This document shows positions 42,474 through 53,100 of a DNA stretch of 64,000 bases, piece after piece (positions within the stretch are counted from its first letter, which is position 1; each line of letters begins with the position of its first letter). The translations under genes were made by a program, and so were the position numbers. The DNA comes from Gellertiella hungarica (GTDB taxonomy: Bacteria > Pseudomonadota > Alphaproteobacteria > Rhizobiales > Rhizobiaceae). The notes beneath the pieces were generated by a model. That model saw only the letters and a list, made by a program, of their open reading frames with translations. It searched no databases and was not told where the DNA came from. The DNA is taken from NCBI RefSeq assembly GCF_014197145.1, contig NZ_JACIEZ010000003.1:459300-523299 (forward strand), given 5' to 3'.

Positions 42474-43505
42474 ATGCGCACGAGCAAGACAATCCACATT
42501 GTCGGCTGTCATGCCGAGGGAGAAGTGGGCGACGTGATCGTCGGCGGCGTCGCGCCACCGCCCGGTGACACGTTGTGGGAGCAATCGCGCTTTATCGCCA
42601 GGGACGAGACGCTGCGCAATTTCGTGCTGCGCGAACCGCGCGGCGGCGTCTTCCGGCACATCAACCTGCTCGTGCCGCCGAAGAACCCGAAGGCGGCGGT
42701 CGGCTGGATCATCATGGAGCCGGAGGACACGCCGCCGATGTCCGGTTCCAATTCCATCTGCGTTGCGACCGTGGTGCTCGATACGGGTATCGTGCCCATG
42801 GTGGAGCCGGTGACGCATTTCTTCATGGAAGCGCCGGGCGGTCTCGTCGAGGTCCATGCGGAATGCGCGGGCGGTAAGGCGGAACGCATCACGGTGCGGA
42901 ACGTCCCGAGCTTTGCCGGCAAGCTCTCCGTGCCGCTCGAGGTCGAGGGACTTGGCACGCTGACGGTCGATACGGCCTATGGCGGCGACAGCTTCGTGAT
43001 CGTCGATGCGGAAGCGCTGGGTTTCCGCATTGCGCCCGACGAGGCACGGGATCTGGCCGAGACCGGAATCCGCATCACCAATGCGGCCAACGAACAGCTG
43101 GGCTTTCACCATCCGGCCAATCCCGACTGGAAGCATATTTCCTTCTGCCAGATCGCCGCGCCCGTGCGAATGGTGGACGGCGTGATGACCGGCGCCAATG
43201 CGGTGGCCATCCAGCCCGGCAAGATCGACCGCTCCCCCACCGGCACGGGGTGCTCGGCGCGCATGGCGGTGCTGCACGCGCGCGGCCAGCTGAAGGTGGG
43301 CGACCGCTTCGTCGGCGAGTCGATCATCGGCTCGCGGTTCTTCTGCAAGATAGAGGACACCGCCGATATCGCCGGGACGCCGGCCATCATCCCCTCGCTC
43401 TCCGGTCGCGCCTGGATCACCGGCATCCGCCAGGACATGCTCGATCCGTCGGATCCCTGGCCGTCTGGCTACAAGCTTTCGGACACGTGGCCGAACAAGA
43501 TGTGA
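42474..43505 (+). CDS. Proline racemase family protein, probable trans-3-hydroxy-L-proline dehydratase
   Basis: This 343-residue protein is of the proline racemase/hydroxyproline epimerase fold. Racemases and epimerases use two catalytic cysteines, in MCGH and DRSPCGTG. Here the first position is Ser90 (PMSGSNSIC) and the second Thr256 ([11 protein letters not shown]). Loss of the paired cysteines fits the dehydratase branch, which needs only one base, so dehydration of trans-3-hydroxy-L-proline is the likeliest reaction. ATG 42474 has GAGGAAA upstream. It is flanked on both sides by minus-strand DUF4344 genes and has no visible transporter or reductase partner. Confidence 0.82.
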   Translation: MRTSKTIHIVGCHAEGEVGDVIVGGVAPPPGDTLWEQSRFIARDETLRNFVLREPRGGVFRHINLLVPPKNPKAAVGWIIMEPEDTPPMSGSNSICVATVVLDTGIVPMVEPVTHFFMEAPGGLVEVHAECAGGKAERITVRNVPSFAGKLSVPLEVEGLGTLTVDTAYGGDSFVIVDAEALGFRIAPDEARDLAETGIRITNAANEQLGFHHPANPDWKHISFCQIAAPVRMVDGVMTGANAVAIQPGKIDRSPTGTGCSARMAVLHARGQLKVGDRFVGESIIGSRFFCKIEDTADIAGTPAIIPSLSGRAWITGIRQDMLDPSDPWPSGYKLSDTWPNKM

Positions 43506-43512
43506 GAACGAA

Positions 43513-43535
43513 AAAGGGGCCCGAGGGGCCCCTTT
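43513..43535. terminator. Hairpin between the dehydratase and DUF4344 copy 2
   Basis: AAAGGGGCCC-GAG-GGGCCCCTTT is a perfect 10-bp stem between convergent stops. Flanking A's and T's lie within the stem, so it can serve both strands. Confidence 0.7.
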
Positions 43536-43561
43536 CGTACCTGTCCAATCAGGTGTTGCCG

Positions 43562-44422
43562 TTATTGCCCTTCGGACGAGCTGTCCGCGCTTTCATCACT
43601 GCTTTCGGGTCCATAGTTTTCCGCATACATCTGGGCATAGCTCTGCGCGTCCTCGTAGCAGTAGGTCAGTTCGCGCGCTTCCGGATCCCAATAGGCGTTG
43701 GCCTCCCCGCAGACATTGGCAGTCAGCTTGATGCCGTCCTTCAGCTTGACCAGCCCGGAGAAGGTGTCGCGAAGCATTTCCAGCGCGCCGAATTCCTTGA
43801 GGATCGAACGGTAGAAATCCAGGTCGTTGTTCTTTGTCTTGTAATAGGCGAGCTTGAACTTCACCTTGTCATTGTCGTCGGCCATGTAGGGGTTGAGCAC
43901 GGTAAACCAGCTTTCCCGCGCCTTCTGGTACTCGCCCTCGCACTCGTCCCGGCGCTCCTGGGGAATCTCCAGGTTGTCGGCCATGTCCTTGAAGCGCTTC
44001 TGGTCCTGACCGATCATCATGCAGGCGATGTTGTAGGCCCGCTGCTTCGAAAGGCCATGGGTGTCCATGAAATCCTCTTCGGAGACCTCATAGGCGTCGC
44101 CGAGATTGTACCAGCTCTCGACGCTGTCGCGCAGCGCCTGATCGAGCGCCTCGTCCTTCGCCTCGAGCAGCAGCACCGTGGAAAGCGTGTCCACCGCATC
44201 CTCCTCGCGGCCGAGAACCGGAAGGTTAAGCTCCGAGATCAGCATGTGCCCGGATTCGTGGAACAGGACATAGATGACGTTGCCGGTCATGAATGTCACG
44301 GAGCTGGTGACGCCCTCCTCGTCAAGCCCGGCGATTTCCTTCGGCACATGGTTGTCGGCCGCCGAGGCAGGCTGAAGCAGGGCCGCCGCCGCCAGAAGAA
44401 GTCCCCCGATATATCTGCGCAT
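43562..44422 (-). CDS. DUF4344 putative metallopeptidase, copy 2
   Basis: This 286-residue exported protein is paralogous to the one at 41368-42288. It has a signal peptide (GGLLLAAAALLQPASA), HESGH at residues 55-59, and the shared stretch [50 protein letters not shown] and CYEDAQSYAQMY are also common to both. The tail is again Ser/Asp/Glu-rich. Both copies keep the HExxH-type motif, so neither is obviously dead. The two flank the proline-racemase-family gene. Confidence 0.85.
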   Translation of the reverse strand: MRRYIGGLLLAAAALLQPASAADNHVPKEIAGLDEEGVTSSVTFMTGNVIYVLFHESGHMLISELNLPVLGREEDAVDTLSTVLLLEAKDEALDQALRDSVESWYNLGDAYEVSEEDFMDTHGLSKQRAYNIACMMIGQDQKRFKDMADNLEIPQERRDECEGEYQKARESWFTVLNPYMADDNDKVKFKLAYYKTKNNDLDFYRSILKEFGALEMLRDTFSGLVKLKDGIKLTANVCGEANAYWDPEARELTYCYEDAQSYAQMYAENYGPESSDESADSSSEGQ

Positions 44423-44511
44423 TTCCCCTCCGGTGAGAATCGAAAAAGGCGGTTCTCATCCGTTGCCCCCGGAATCCCGCCCGATAGGTCATTATCATAT
44501 ACAAGCAAAGA

Positions 44512-44535
44512 CGGCCCGGACAATTGTCCGGGCCG
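44512..44535 (-). terminator. Terminator of ald
   Basis: A perfect 24-base palindrome (CGGCCCGG arms around ACAATTGT) lies about 33 bp past the ald stop and is followed on the minus strand by TCTTTGCTTG. Confidence 0.75.
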
Positions 44536-44567
44536 CCTCACTGGAACCAATAATAGTCGATACGGGA

Positions 44568-45677
44568 TCAGAGAACCGAAAGCGGCTCGTGCATCTCGTA
44601 GCCGAGGCTGTCGGCCACCGGCTTGTTCGTGATCTTGCCCTTGTGCACGTTGAGGCCGTTCTGCAGGTGCTTGTCCTTGCGGATGGCTTCGAGGCCGTGG
44701 TCGGCGAGCGCAAGGCCATGGGCCAGCGTCGCGTTGTTCAGGGCATGGGCAGAGGTGATCGGAACGGCGCCCGGCATGTTCGCCACGCAATAGTGGATGA
44801 TGCCGTCGACTTCGTAGGTCGGGTCGGAATGGGTCGTCGCGTGCGAGGTCTCGAAGCAGCCGCCCTGGTCGATGGCGACGTCGACGATGACGGCGCCCTT
44901 CTTCATGCCGCCGAGCATCTTCTTGGTGACGAGCTTGGGAGCGGCAGCGCCCGGGATGAGGACGGCGCCGATGACGAGATCGGCGGCAAAGACTTCCTGC
45001 TCCAGCGCGTCGATGGTCGAGAAGCGAGTGTGAACGCGGCCGTTGAAGATGTCGTCCAGCTGGCGCAGGCGCGGGATCGAGCGATCGAGGATGGTGACGT
45101 CGGCGCCCAGACCGACAGCCATCTTCGCTGCATGGAGGCCGACCACGCCACCGCCGATGACGGCGACCTTGGCAGGGGTCACGCCGGGAACGCCGCCGAG
45201 CAGGATGCCGCGGCCGCCATTGGCCTTCTGCAGCGAGAAGGCGCCCGCCTGGATCGACAGGCGACCGGCCACTTCGGACATCGGGGCCAGCAGCGGCAGG
45301 CCGCCGCGCTCGTCGGTCACGGTTTCATAGGCAACCGCGGTGACGCCGGAAGCGATCAGGCCCTTGGTCTGTTCCGGATCCGGAGCCAGGTGCAGGTAGG
45401 TGTAGAGGATCTGGCCTTCGCGCAGCTGCACCCACTCGGAGGGCTGCGGTTCCTTCACCTTCACGATCATGTCGGAATTGTCGAAGACTTCCTTGGCGGT
45501 TGCGGCGATCTTGGCGCCGGCGGCCACATAGGCCGCATCATCGGCACCGATGCCGGCGCCGGCATTGGTTTCGATCAGGACGGAATGGCCATGCGCCACA
45601 TATTCCCGCACTGCGCCGGGCGTCAGGCCGACGCGGTATTCATGGTTCTTGATTTCCTTGGGGCAACCTACGCGCAT
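44568..45677 (-). CDS. ald: Alanine dehydrogenase
   Basis: This NAD-dependent enzyme converts L-alanine to pyruvate and ammonia. The 369-residue protein has [23 protein letters not shown] (Arg15 substrate site), KVKEPQ (Lys near 75), [10 protein letters not shown] (His near 96), the Rossmann motif [28 protein letters not shown], and [14 protein letters not shown]. Its order and lengths are those of the standard family. It is divergent from an Lrp/AsnC-type regulator 159 bp away, the usual AldR-ald pairing. Confidence 0.94.
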   Translation of the reverse strand: MRVGCPKEIKNHEYRVGLTPGAVREYVAHGHSVLIETNAGAGIGADDAAYVAAGAKIAATAKEVFDNSDMIVKVKEPQPSEWVQLREGQILYTYLHLAPDPEQTKGLIASGVTAVAYETVTDERGGLPLLAPMSEVAGRLSIQAGAFSLQKANGGRGILLGGVPGVTPAKVAVIGGGVVGLHAAKMAVGLGADVTILDRSIPRLRQLDDIFNGRVHTRFSTIDALEQEVFAADLVIGAVLIPGAAAPKLVTKKMLGGMKKGAVIVDVAIDQGGCFETSHATTHSDPTYEVDGIIHYCVANMPGAVPITSAHALNNATLAHGLALADHGLEAIRKDKHLQNGLNVHKGKITNKPVADSLGYEMHEPLSVL

Positions 45678-45836
45678 GGATGTCTTTCTCTCTCCTCTGG
45701 CGGCTCTCCCAGCGAGCCGGCGAATGGCGCATATCCAAGCAAAGGAATCGGGAAATGTCCTTGCAAAGAGAATATGAAAGGAGCATCAAGTTCGCAGATT
45801 CTTGCGTGGAAACCGAAATTTTCGAAGGAAATTCGA
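45678..45836. promoter_or_regulatory. Divergent ald / Lrp-type regulator control region
   Basis: 159 bp separates the two start codons and must hold both promoters. Two TTCGAA hexamers (around 45821 and 45832) lie just before the regulator's ATG. An alanine-responsive operator for the Lrp-type protein is expected here, but I cannot place it exactly. Confidence 0.5.
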
Positions 45837-46298
45837 ATGGCCGACCTGGACAAGATGGATGTTGCGATCCTCAGGGCGCTCCAGCAGAACGGACGAATGT
45901 CAAATGCGGATCTCGCGGCAAAGGTTGGCCTGAGTGCGTCCGCCTGCTCCCGACGCCTCGACCAGCTGGAAAAGAGCGGCATCATCAGTGGCTATCACGC
46001 GCGCCTTTCGAATGCCGCGCTCGATTACAAGATGATGGTGATCGTGCACATCTCGCTGTCCGGCCAGTTTGCAAAGACGCTCGCGGAATTCGAGGCGGCG
46101 GTGAAGAAATGCCCGAACGTGCTGGTCTGCTACCTCATGTCGGGGGAGTACGATTACATCCTGCGCGTCGCGGCGAAGGACCTCGCGGATTACGAGCGCA
46201 TCCACCGGGACTGGCTTTCCGCCCTGCCCCATGTGGTGAAGATCAATTCGAGCTTTGCGCTGCGCGAGATCATCGACAAGCCGAATGTCGGCCTGTGA
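45837..46298 (+). CDS. Lrp/AsnC family regulator (AldR-like)
   Basis: This 153-residue regulator has an N-terminal HTH (LDKMDVAILRALQQNGRMSNADLAAKVGLSASACSRRLDQLEKSGIISGY) and a C-terminal RAM/AsnC ligand domain (MVIVHISLSGQFAKTLAEFEAAVKKCPNVLVCYLMSGEYDYILRV). Being divergent from ald, it is most likely the alanine-responsive activator of ald and of its own gene. It is a normal length with no odd features. Confidence 0.9.
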   Translation: MADLDKMDVAILRALQQNGRMSNADLAAKVGLSASACSRRLDQLEKSGIISGYHARLSNAALDYKMMVIVHISLSGQFAKTLAEFEAAVKKCPNVLVCYLMSGEYDYILRVAAKDLADYERIHRDWLSALPHVVKINSSFALREIIDKPNVGL

Positions 46299-46301
46299 GC
46301 A

Positions 46302-46625
46302 TCAGACGCGACCGTCCGGCTCGCCATCGGCAAAGAGAGTGTTCCCGTGCTGGTCGACGATCTGCCGCGCCTTGCGGAGCGTGAACTCCACCGCTTCCTT
46401 CTCGCCGTTGAAGACATCCGCGCGGATGAACTGGCGCACCAGGATGCGCTCGCCGTCCTTCTTCTCGATCCGGCCGGCAATGCGGAACTGGTTGCCGTCC
46501 CGCATCGGCTGGGCCACCAGCGTCACGTCCTTGTAGGCCTCGCGGCTTTCGGAAGACGGTGCCGGAGCGGCAGCGGACGCATTCCCTCCGAGGAAGGACA
46601 GAATCTTGGAAACGAAACCCGTCAT
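46302..46625 (-). CDS. HlyU family protein
   Basis: This 107-residue protein ends in a HlyU-type domain (YKDVTLVAQPMRDGNQFRIAGRIEKKDGERILVRQFIRADVF ... AVEFTLRKARQIVDQHGNTLF). The N-terminal 30 residues are a short helix plus an Ala/Pro/Ser linker. HlyU proteins are called transcriptional regulators, but in alphaproteobacteria the role is not established. It converges on the Lrp-type gene with only 3 bp between the stops. Confidence 0.85.
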   Translation of the reverse strand: MTGFVSKILSFLGGNASAAAPAPSSESREAYKDVTLVAQPMRDGNQFRIAGRIEKKDGERILVRQFIRADVFNGEKEAVEFTLRKARQIVDQHGNTLFADGEPDGRV

Positions 46626-46723
46626 GATCTCTCTTCGTTGTCTTGGGCGGATCGGCCCCGCCCGATGTCGGTGCCATCTTAAGATGGAAGCGCCCAGGAT
46701 GACAGGGGGCTAATTCGCCGTCC

Positions 46724-47968
46724 TCAGATAATGAGGTTGGCGATGATCTCGTTGTCGGTGATGTCTTCGTAGCCCAGCCCGGCATCCTCGAAGCGGGCGG
46801 TCAGGGCGTCGAAATTCTCCCGCGCCTTCGTCTCGATGCCGATCAGGATGGAGCCGAAATTGCGCGCCGATTTCTTCAGGTATTCGAAGCGGGCGATGTC
46901 GTCCTCGGGGCCGAGCAGGTTCAGGAAATCCTTCAGCGCGCCCGGGCGCTGTGCCAGGCGGAGGATGTAGTATTTCTTCAGGCCCGCATGGCGCATGGCC
47001 CTTTCCTTTACGTCGGGCAGCCGCTCGAAATCGAAGTTGCCGCCCGAGACGACGGCGACGACCGTCTTGCCCTTCAGCCGCGCCTTGCCGAGCGCCTCCA
47101 GCGCCGCAATGGAAAGCGCACCCGCCGGCTCCAGAACGACGCCTTCCACGTTCAGCATGTCCACCATCGTCACGCAGATGGCGTTTTCCTTGATGAGAAG
47201 CACCTGATCCGGCTCGAAGGAGCGGAGGGCCGCAAAATTGAGGTCGCCGATCCGCGCGACGGCCGCCCCATCGACGAAATTGTCCACCTTCTGCAAGGTC
47301 ACCGGATGCCCTGCCTCGAGGCTGCGCTTGAGGCTCGGAGCGCCTGCCGGTTCGGTGAAGACGAAGTTGTCGGCGGGCACGTCATCCCTCAGGTAGGAGG
47401 TGATGCCCGCCGAAAGCCCGCCGCCCCCGACCGGCAGGATCACGAAATCCGGAACCTTGCCTTCGAGCTGGGTCACGAACTCCGCAGCGACCGTGGCCTG
47501 GCCCTCGATGATGTCAGGATGATCGAAGGGCGGAACCATGACCGCGCCGGTTTCGGCGGCGTATTCCTGCGAGGCGCGGTAGCACTGGTCGAAGAAGTCG
47601 CCATAGAGCCGGATGGTGATGAAGGCGCCGCCGAACATGCGGGTCTTGTCGATCTTCTGCTGTGGCGTGGTCACCGGCATGAAGACGGTTCCCTGCACGC
47701 CGAAATGGCGGCAGACATAGGCAAAGCCCTGCGCATGATTGCCGGCCGAGGCGCAGACGAAGGACTGATCCTTGCGCCCGCCGGCCAGCACCTTGCGGAA
47801 GAAGTTGAAGGCGCCGCGGATCTTGTAGGAACGCACCGGCGAAAGGTCCTCGCGCTTCAGCCAGATGTCGGCGCCATAGCGCTGGCTGAGGTGATCGTTG
47901 TATTGCAGGGGCGTTTCGGGAAAGAGTTCCCTGAGCGCTTCTGCTGCCTGCTGCACGTGCTGTTTCAT
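46724..47968 (-). CDS. ilvA: Threonine ammonia-lyase (threonine dehydratase)
   Basis: This PLP enzyme deaminates L-threonine to 2-oxobutanoate, the first step of isoleucine synthesis. The 414-residue protein has the PLP lysine in VRSYKIRGAFNFF, ASAGNHAQGFAY, VGGGGLSAGITSYL and VVSGGNFDFERL. A single C-terminal ACT-like domain (KKYYILRLAQRPGALKDFLNLLGPEDDIARFEY) makes it the shorter IlvA class. ATG 47968 has GGAA upstream; the frame extends nine further codons. It lies 98 bp upstream of the HlyU-family gene on the same strand. Confidence 0.92.
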   Translation of the reverse strand: MKQHVQQAAEALRELFPETPLQYNDHLSQRYGADIWLKREDLSPVRSYKIRGAFNFFRKVLAGGRKDQSFVCASAGNHAQGFAYVCRHFGVQGTVFMPVTTPQQKIDKTRMFGGAFITIRLYGDFFDQCYRASQEYAAETGAVMVPPFDHPDIIEGQATVAAEFVTQLEGKVPDFVILPVGGGGLSAGITSYLRDDVPADNFVFTEPAGAPSLKRSLEAGHPVTLQKVDNFVDGAAVARIGDLNFAALRSFEPDQVLLIKENAICVTMVDMLNVEGVVLEPAGALSIAALEALGKARLKGKTVVAVVSGGNFDFERLPDVKERAMRHAGLKKYYILRLAQRPGALKDFLNLLGPEDDIARFEYLKKSARNFGSILIGIETKARENFDALTARFEDAGLGYEDITDNEIIANLII

Positions 47969-48055
47969 GGCTGTTCCGGTCGTATGGCGTCGCATCGAGC
48001 GTCACCTATCGCACAGCCCAACCCTCAAATGAAGACCGGGGCGCGTCATTGCCGC

Positions 48056-50140
<2,085 letters not shown>

Positions 50141-50142
50141 CG

Positions 50143-53100
50143 TCAGTCCGCCTTCGTGACCTCCAGCATCCCGGTCGCGGTGCGCGCCTGGAACTGCGGG
50201 CGGTACATGTCCTCGACGACGGCGGCCGGATAGTCGTACTTGCCGGGCGTCACGGCGCGGACGACATAGGCCACGGTGATGGGGTTGACGTCACCCGCCG
50301 GCTTGTCGAAGGCGGCCACGAAACGGTCGCTGCGGAACTCCGTATGGGCCGCTGTCACTTCGCCCAGCCAGTCGAAGTTGGTCAGCTGCGCGCTGGAGAC
50401 GAGGCTCGGATTGTCGATCGCGAAACCGGCCGGCAGCATGTCGGTGAGGAGCACCCGTGCGGACCAGTCGTTGGTCGGCGTCGCCTGCAGGACGATCACA
50501 TAGCGCTCGTTCTGCCGGGCTTCCGAGAGGCTCACTTCCTCGCCATCCATCGTGTAAGTGTAGCGCTCGATGGTGAAGCCGTCGCCGCCAGCCGGCAGCG
50601 GCGTAGCCGGCGCGGCGATGGTGGTGACCATCGCGGTCACCTTGTCACCGCTCTTGTTGGCGATGGTGACCGGGCTTTCCATCAGGTCGTCACCCGTCAT
50701 ACGCGCCGAGTAGCCGCCCTGCGTTGCCTTGCCGTTGACCTCGAGGGCCAGGTCCTTGTCGCTGTCCTTCACGGCGCGGGCTGCAAGAAGCATCCAGCTC
50801 TGCTCCTGGGTGCTCACCCAGGTCTGCGCTTCCCACTGCCTTGCCGTGAGGGAGGCCATGTCGGGAATGATGGTGGCCTGCGGACGGCTTTCTGCAGCAA
50901 GGGTCAGCACGGCAGCATCGTCACGCACGGCCGAACCGTAGTCCGAACGGGCGAGATTGGCATCCGTGGTCATCTTCGCCATGCGAAGCGCTGCGTCGAA
51001 GATGCTGGCCGCACGGTTCTGGTCGCCGTAGAGCGAGAGCGCGGCAGCGATATGCGCCTTGGCAAGCGGGGTCGGGAAGTCGTTGATTTTCGTGTCCGCA
51101 TAATAGCGCAGGTCGGCAATGGCGGCACGGCGATTGCGGGCGAGCACGTAATAGCCATAGGCCATTTCGTTGCCGCGCTCCTGCACGTTGTTGTCATAGC
51201 CGACGGCGTTCTGGATGTTGGTGAGCGCCTGCGCCATCGCGTCCTCGGGCACGGTGTAGCCCTGTTCGCGCGCCCGCGTCAGGAAGTCCGTGACGTAGGA
51301 GTCGAGCCAGAGATCGCCGTAGCCCGGACCCCAGAGGCCGAAGCTGCCGGACGAGGACTGGTAGGACAGCACGCGGTAGATCGCATCCTGGATGCGCTCC
51401 TTGACCTTCGGATCGTCCTCCTCGCCCGCATCGCCGGCCATTTCGCTGAGATAGAGCAGCGGAAGCGCGCGGCTGGTGGTCTGTTCGGCGCAGCCATAGG
51501 GGTAGCGGTCGAGCATGGACAGCAGGGCCGGAATGTCGAAGGCCGGCGCACGGCTGACATGGATCGAGACCGCCGAGCCCGGCAGGATGCTGTCCGCCAA
51601 AAGGTTGCCGTCGACCGTCAGGCTGCCGCCGGCTGCGATTTCGATCGGGCGGCGCGTGGTGATCGGCAGCGAGCCGGAGCGGACATTGACGGAAACCGCC
51701 TGTTCCACATCGACATCGCCGTCGTTGCTCAGCCGAATGGCCACTTCGCCGGCACCGGGCGTCAGGCCCTTGACCGGGAAGGTCAGCGACAGCTTCGCAC
51801 CGGCCGAAAGCCGCACGAGCTGGGTGAGGTTCCCCTCGACTTCGAGGGCGGCGTTCGGCGAAAGCTGAAGCTGGTAATCGCCGTCGGGTGCATCCGCATT
51901 GGCGATGTCGAGCTGGATCTGGCTCTCGTCACCCGGCGCCAGGAACTGCGGCATGCTCGCCGTCACGACGACCGGATCGCGGATGATGACATCGGTTTCG
52001 GCATGGCCGACACCGGTCTTGGTCCAGGCGACAGCCATCACGCGGGCCGTTCCGTTGAACTGCGGAATGTCGAAGGAAACGACCGCCTTGCCGGATGCGT
52101 CGAGCTTCACCGGACCGGAGAAGAAGGCCACGAGCTTTTCCTTCGGGGGCGAGCCCTGCAGTGCATTCTCGCCGCCGTCACCGCCCGTGCGCAGCTTGCC
52201 GGTGATGCCCAGCGACCCGTCGATCAGGCGGCCGTAGAGGTCGCGGATTTCGAGACCGAGCTGGCGCTGGCCGAAATACCAGCCGTTCGGATCGGGCGCT
52301 TCATAGGCCGTGAGGTTGAGGATGCCGACATCGACGGCAGCGACGGCCACATAGGCTTCCTCGCCCGCCCCTGCCCCGGCCACTTCGACCGGGATCGTCA
52401 GCGTCTGGCGCGGCAGCATCTTCTCCGGCGGCGACAGCTTTACGTCAAGGGCGCGATCACCGGGATCGATGCCGAGCCACTTGATGCCGATCGCCCGCAT
52501 GGGCATGCGGCTCTCCTGGGCGTCGCCCGGACGGAAGAGCGTTGCCGTCACATAGGCGCCGGCGCCCCAGTCTGCGGTCACGGGAATGTCGATCACGCCG
52601 CCTTCCGCGCCGATCGTCTGGCTCTTGCTGAACAGCAGGCTCTCGGTGCCCGCATTCACCAGCACCTCGCCGGCAAAGCGCGGCGATACCTTCAGATGCG
52701 CGGTATCGCCCGGCTTGTAGCTGTCCTTGTCGAGGGCGACCTCCAGGCCATCGGGCGTTTCGGTGGAGGTTGCCGCGACGTACCAGCCGGCGTCGAACTC
52801 CACGGAGGACACGGCCTGCCCGTCGGCGCTCTGCACCTCGAGGCGGTAACGGCCCCAGACCACGGGCACGGAGATCTTCGCACCGTCCGTCGTGGCGTTG
52901 AGCGTGCCTTCCTCCTGCTTGCGCGTCGAAAGAACCGGTTCGTACTTCCAGCTGTTGCCGTCGCGATACCACTGGTAATCGCGCTCGACCTTGAGAAGCG
53001 TCCACTTCAGGCCGGCAGCTTCCTTCCGGTCGCCTTCTGGCGTGGTCATGATGACGTTGAAGTTGGCGGCGGAATTTTCGGCGACCTCGCCGGTGAATTC

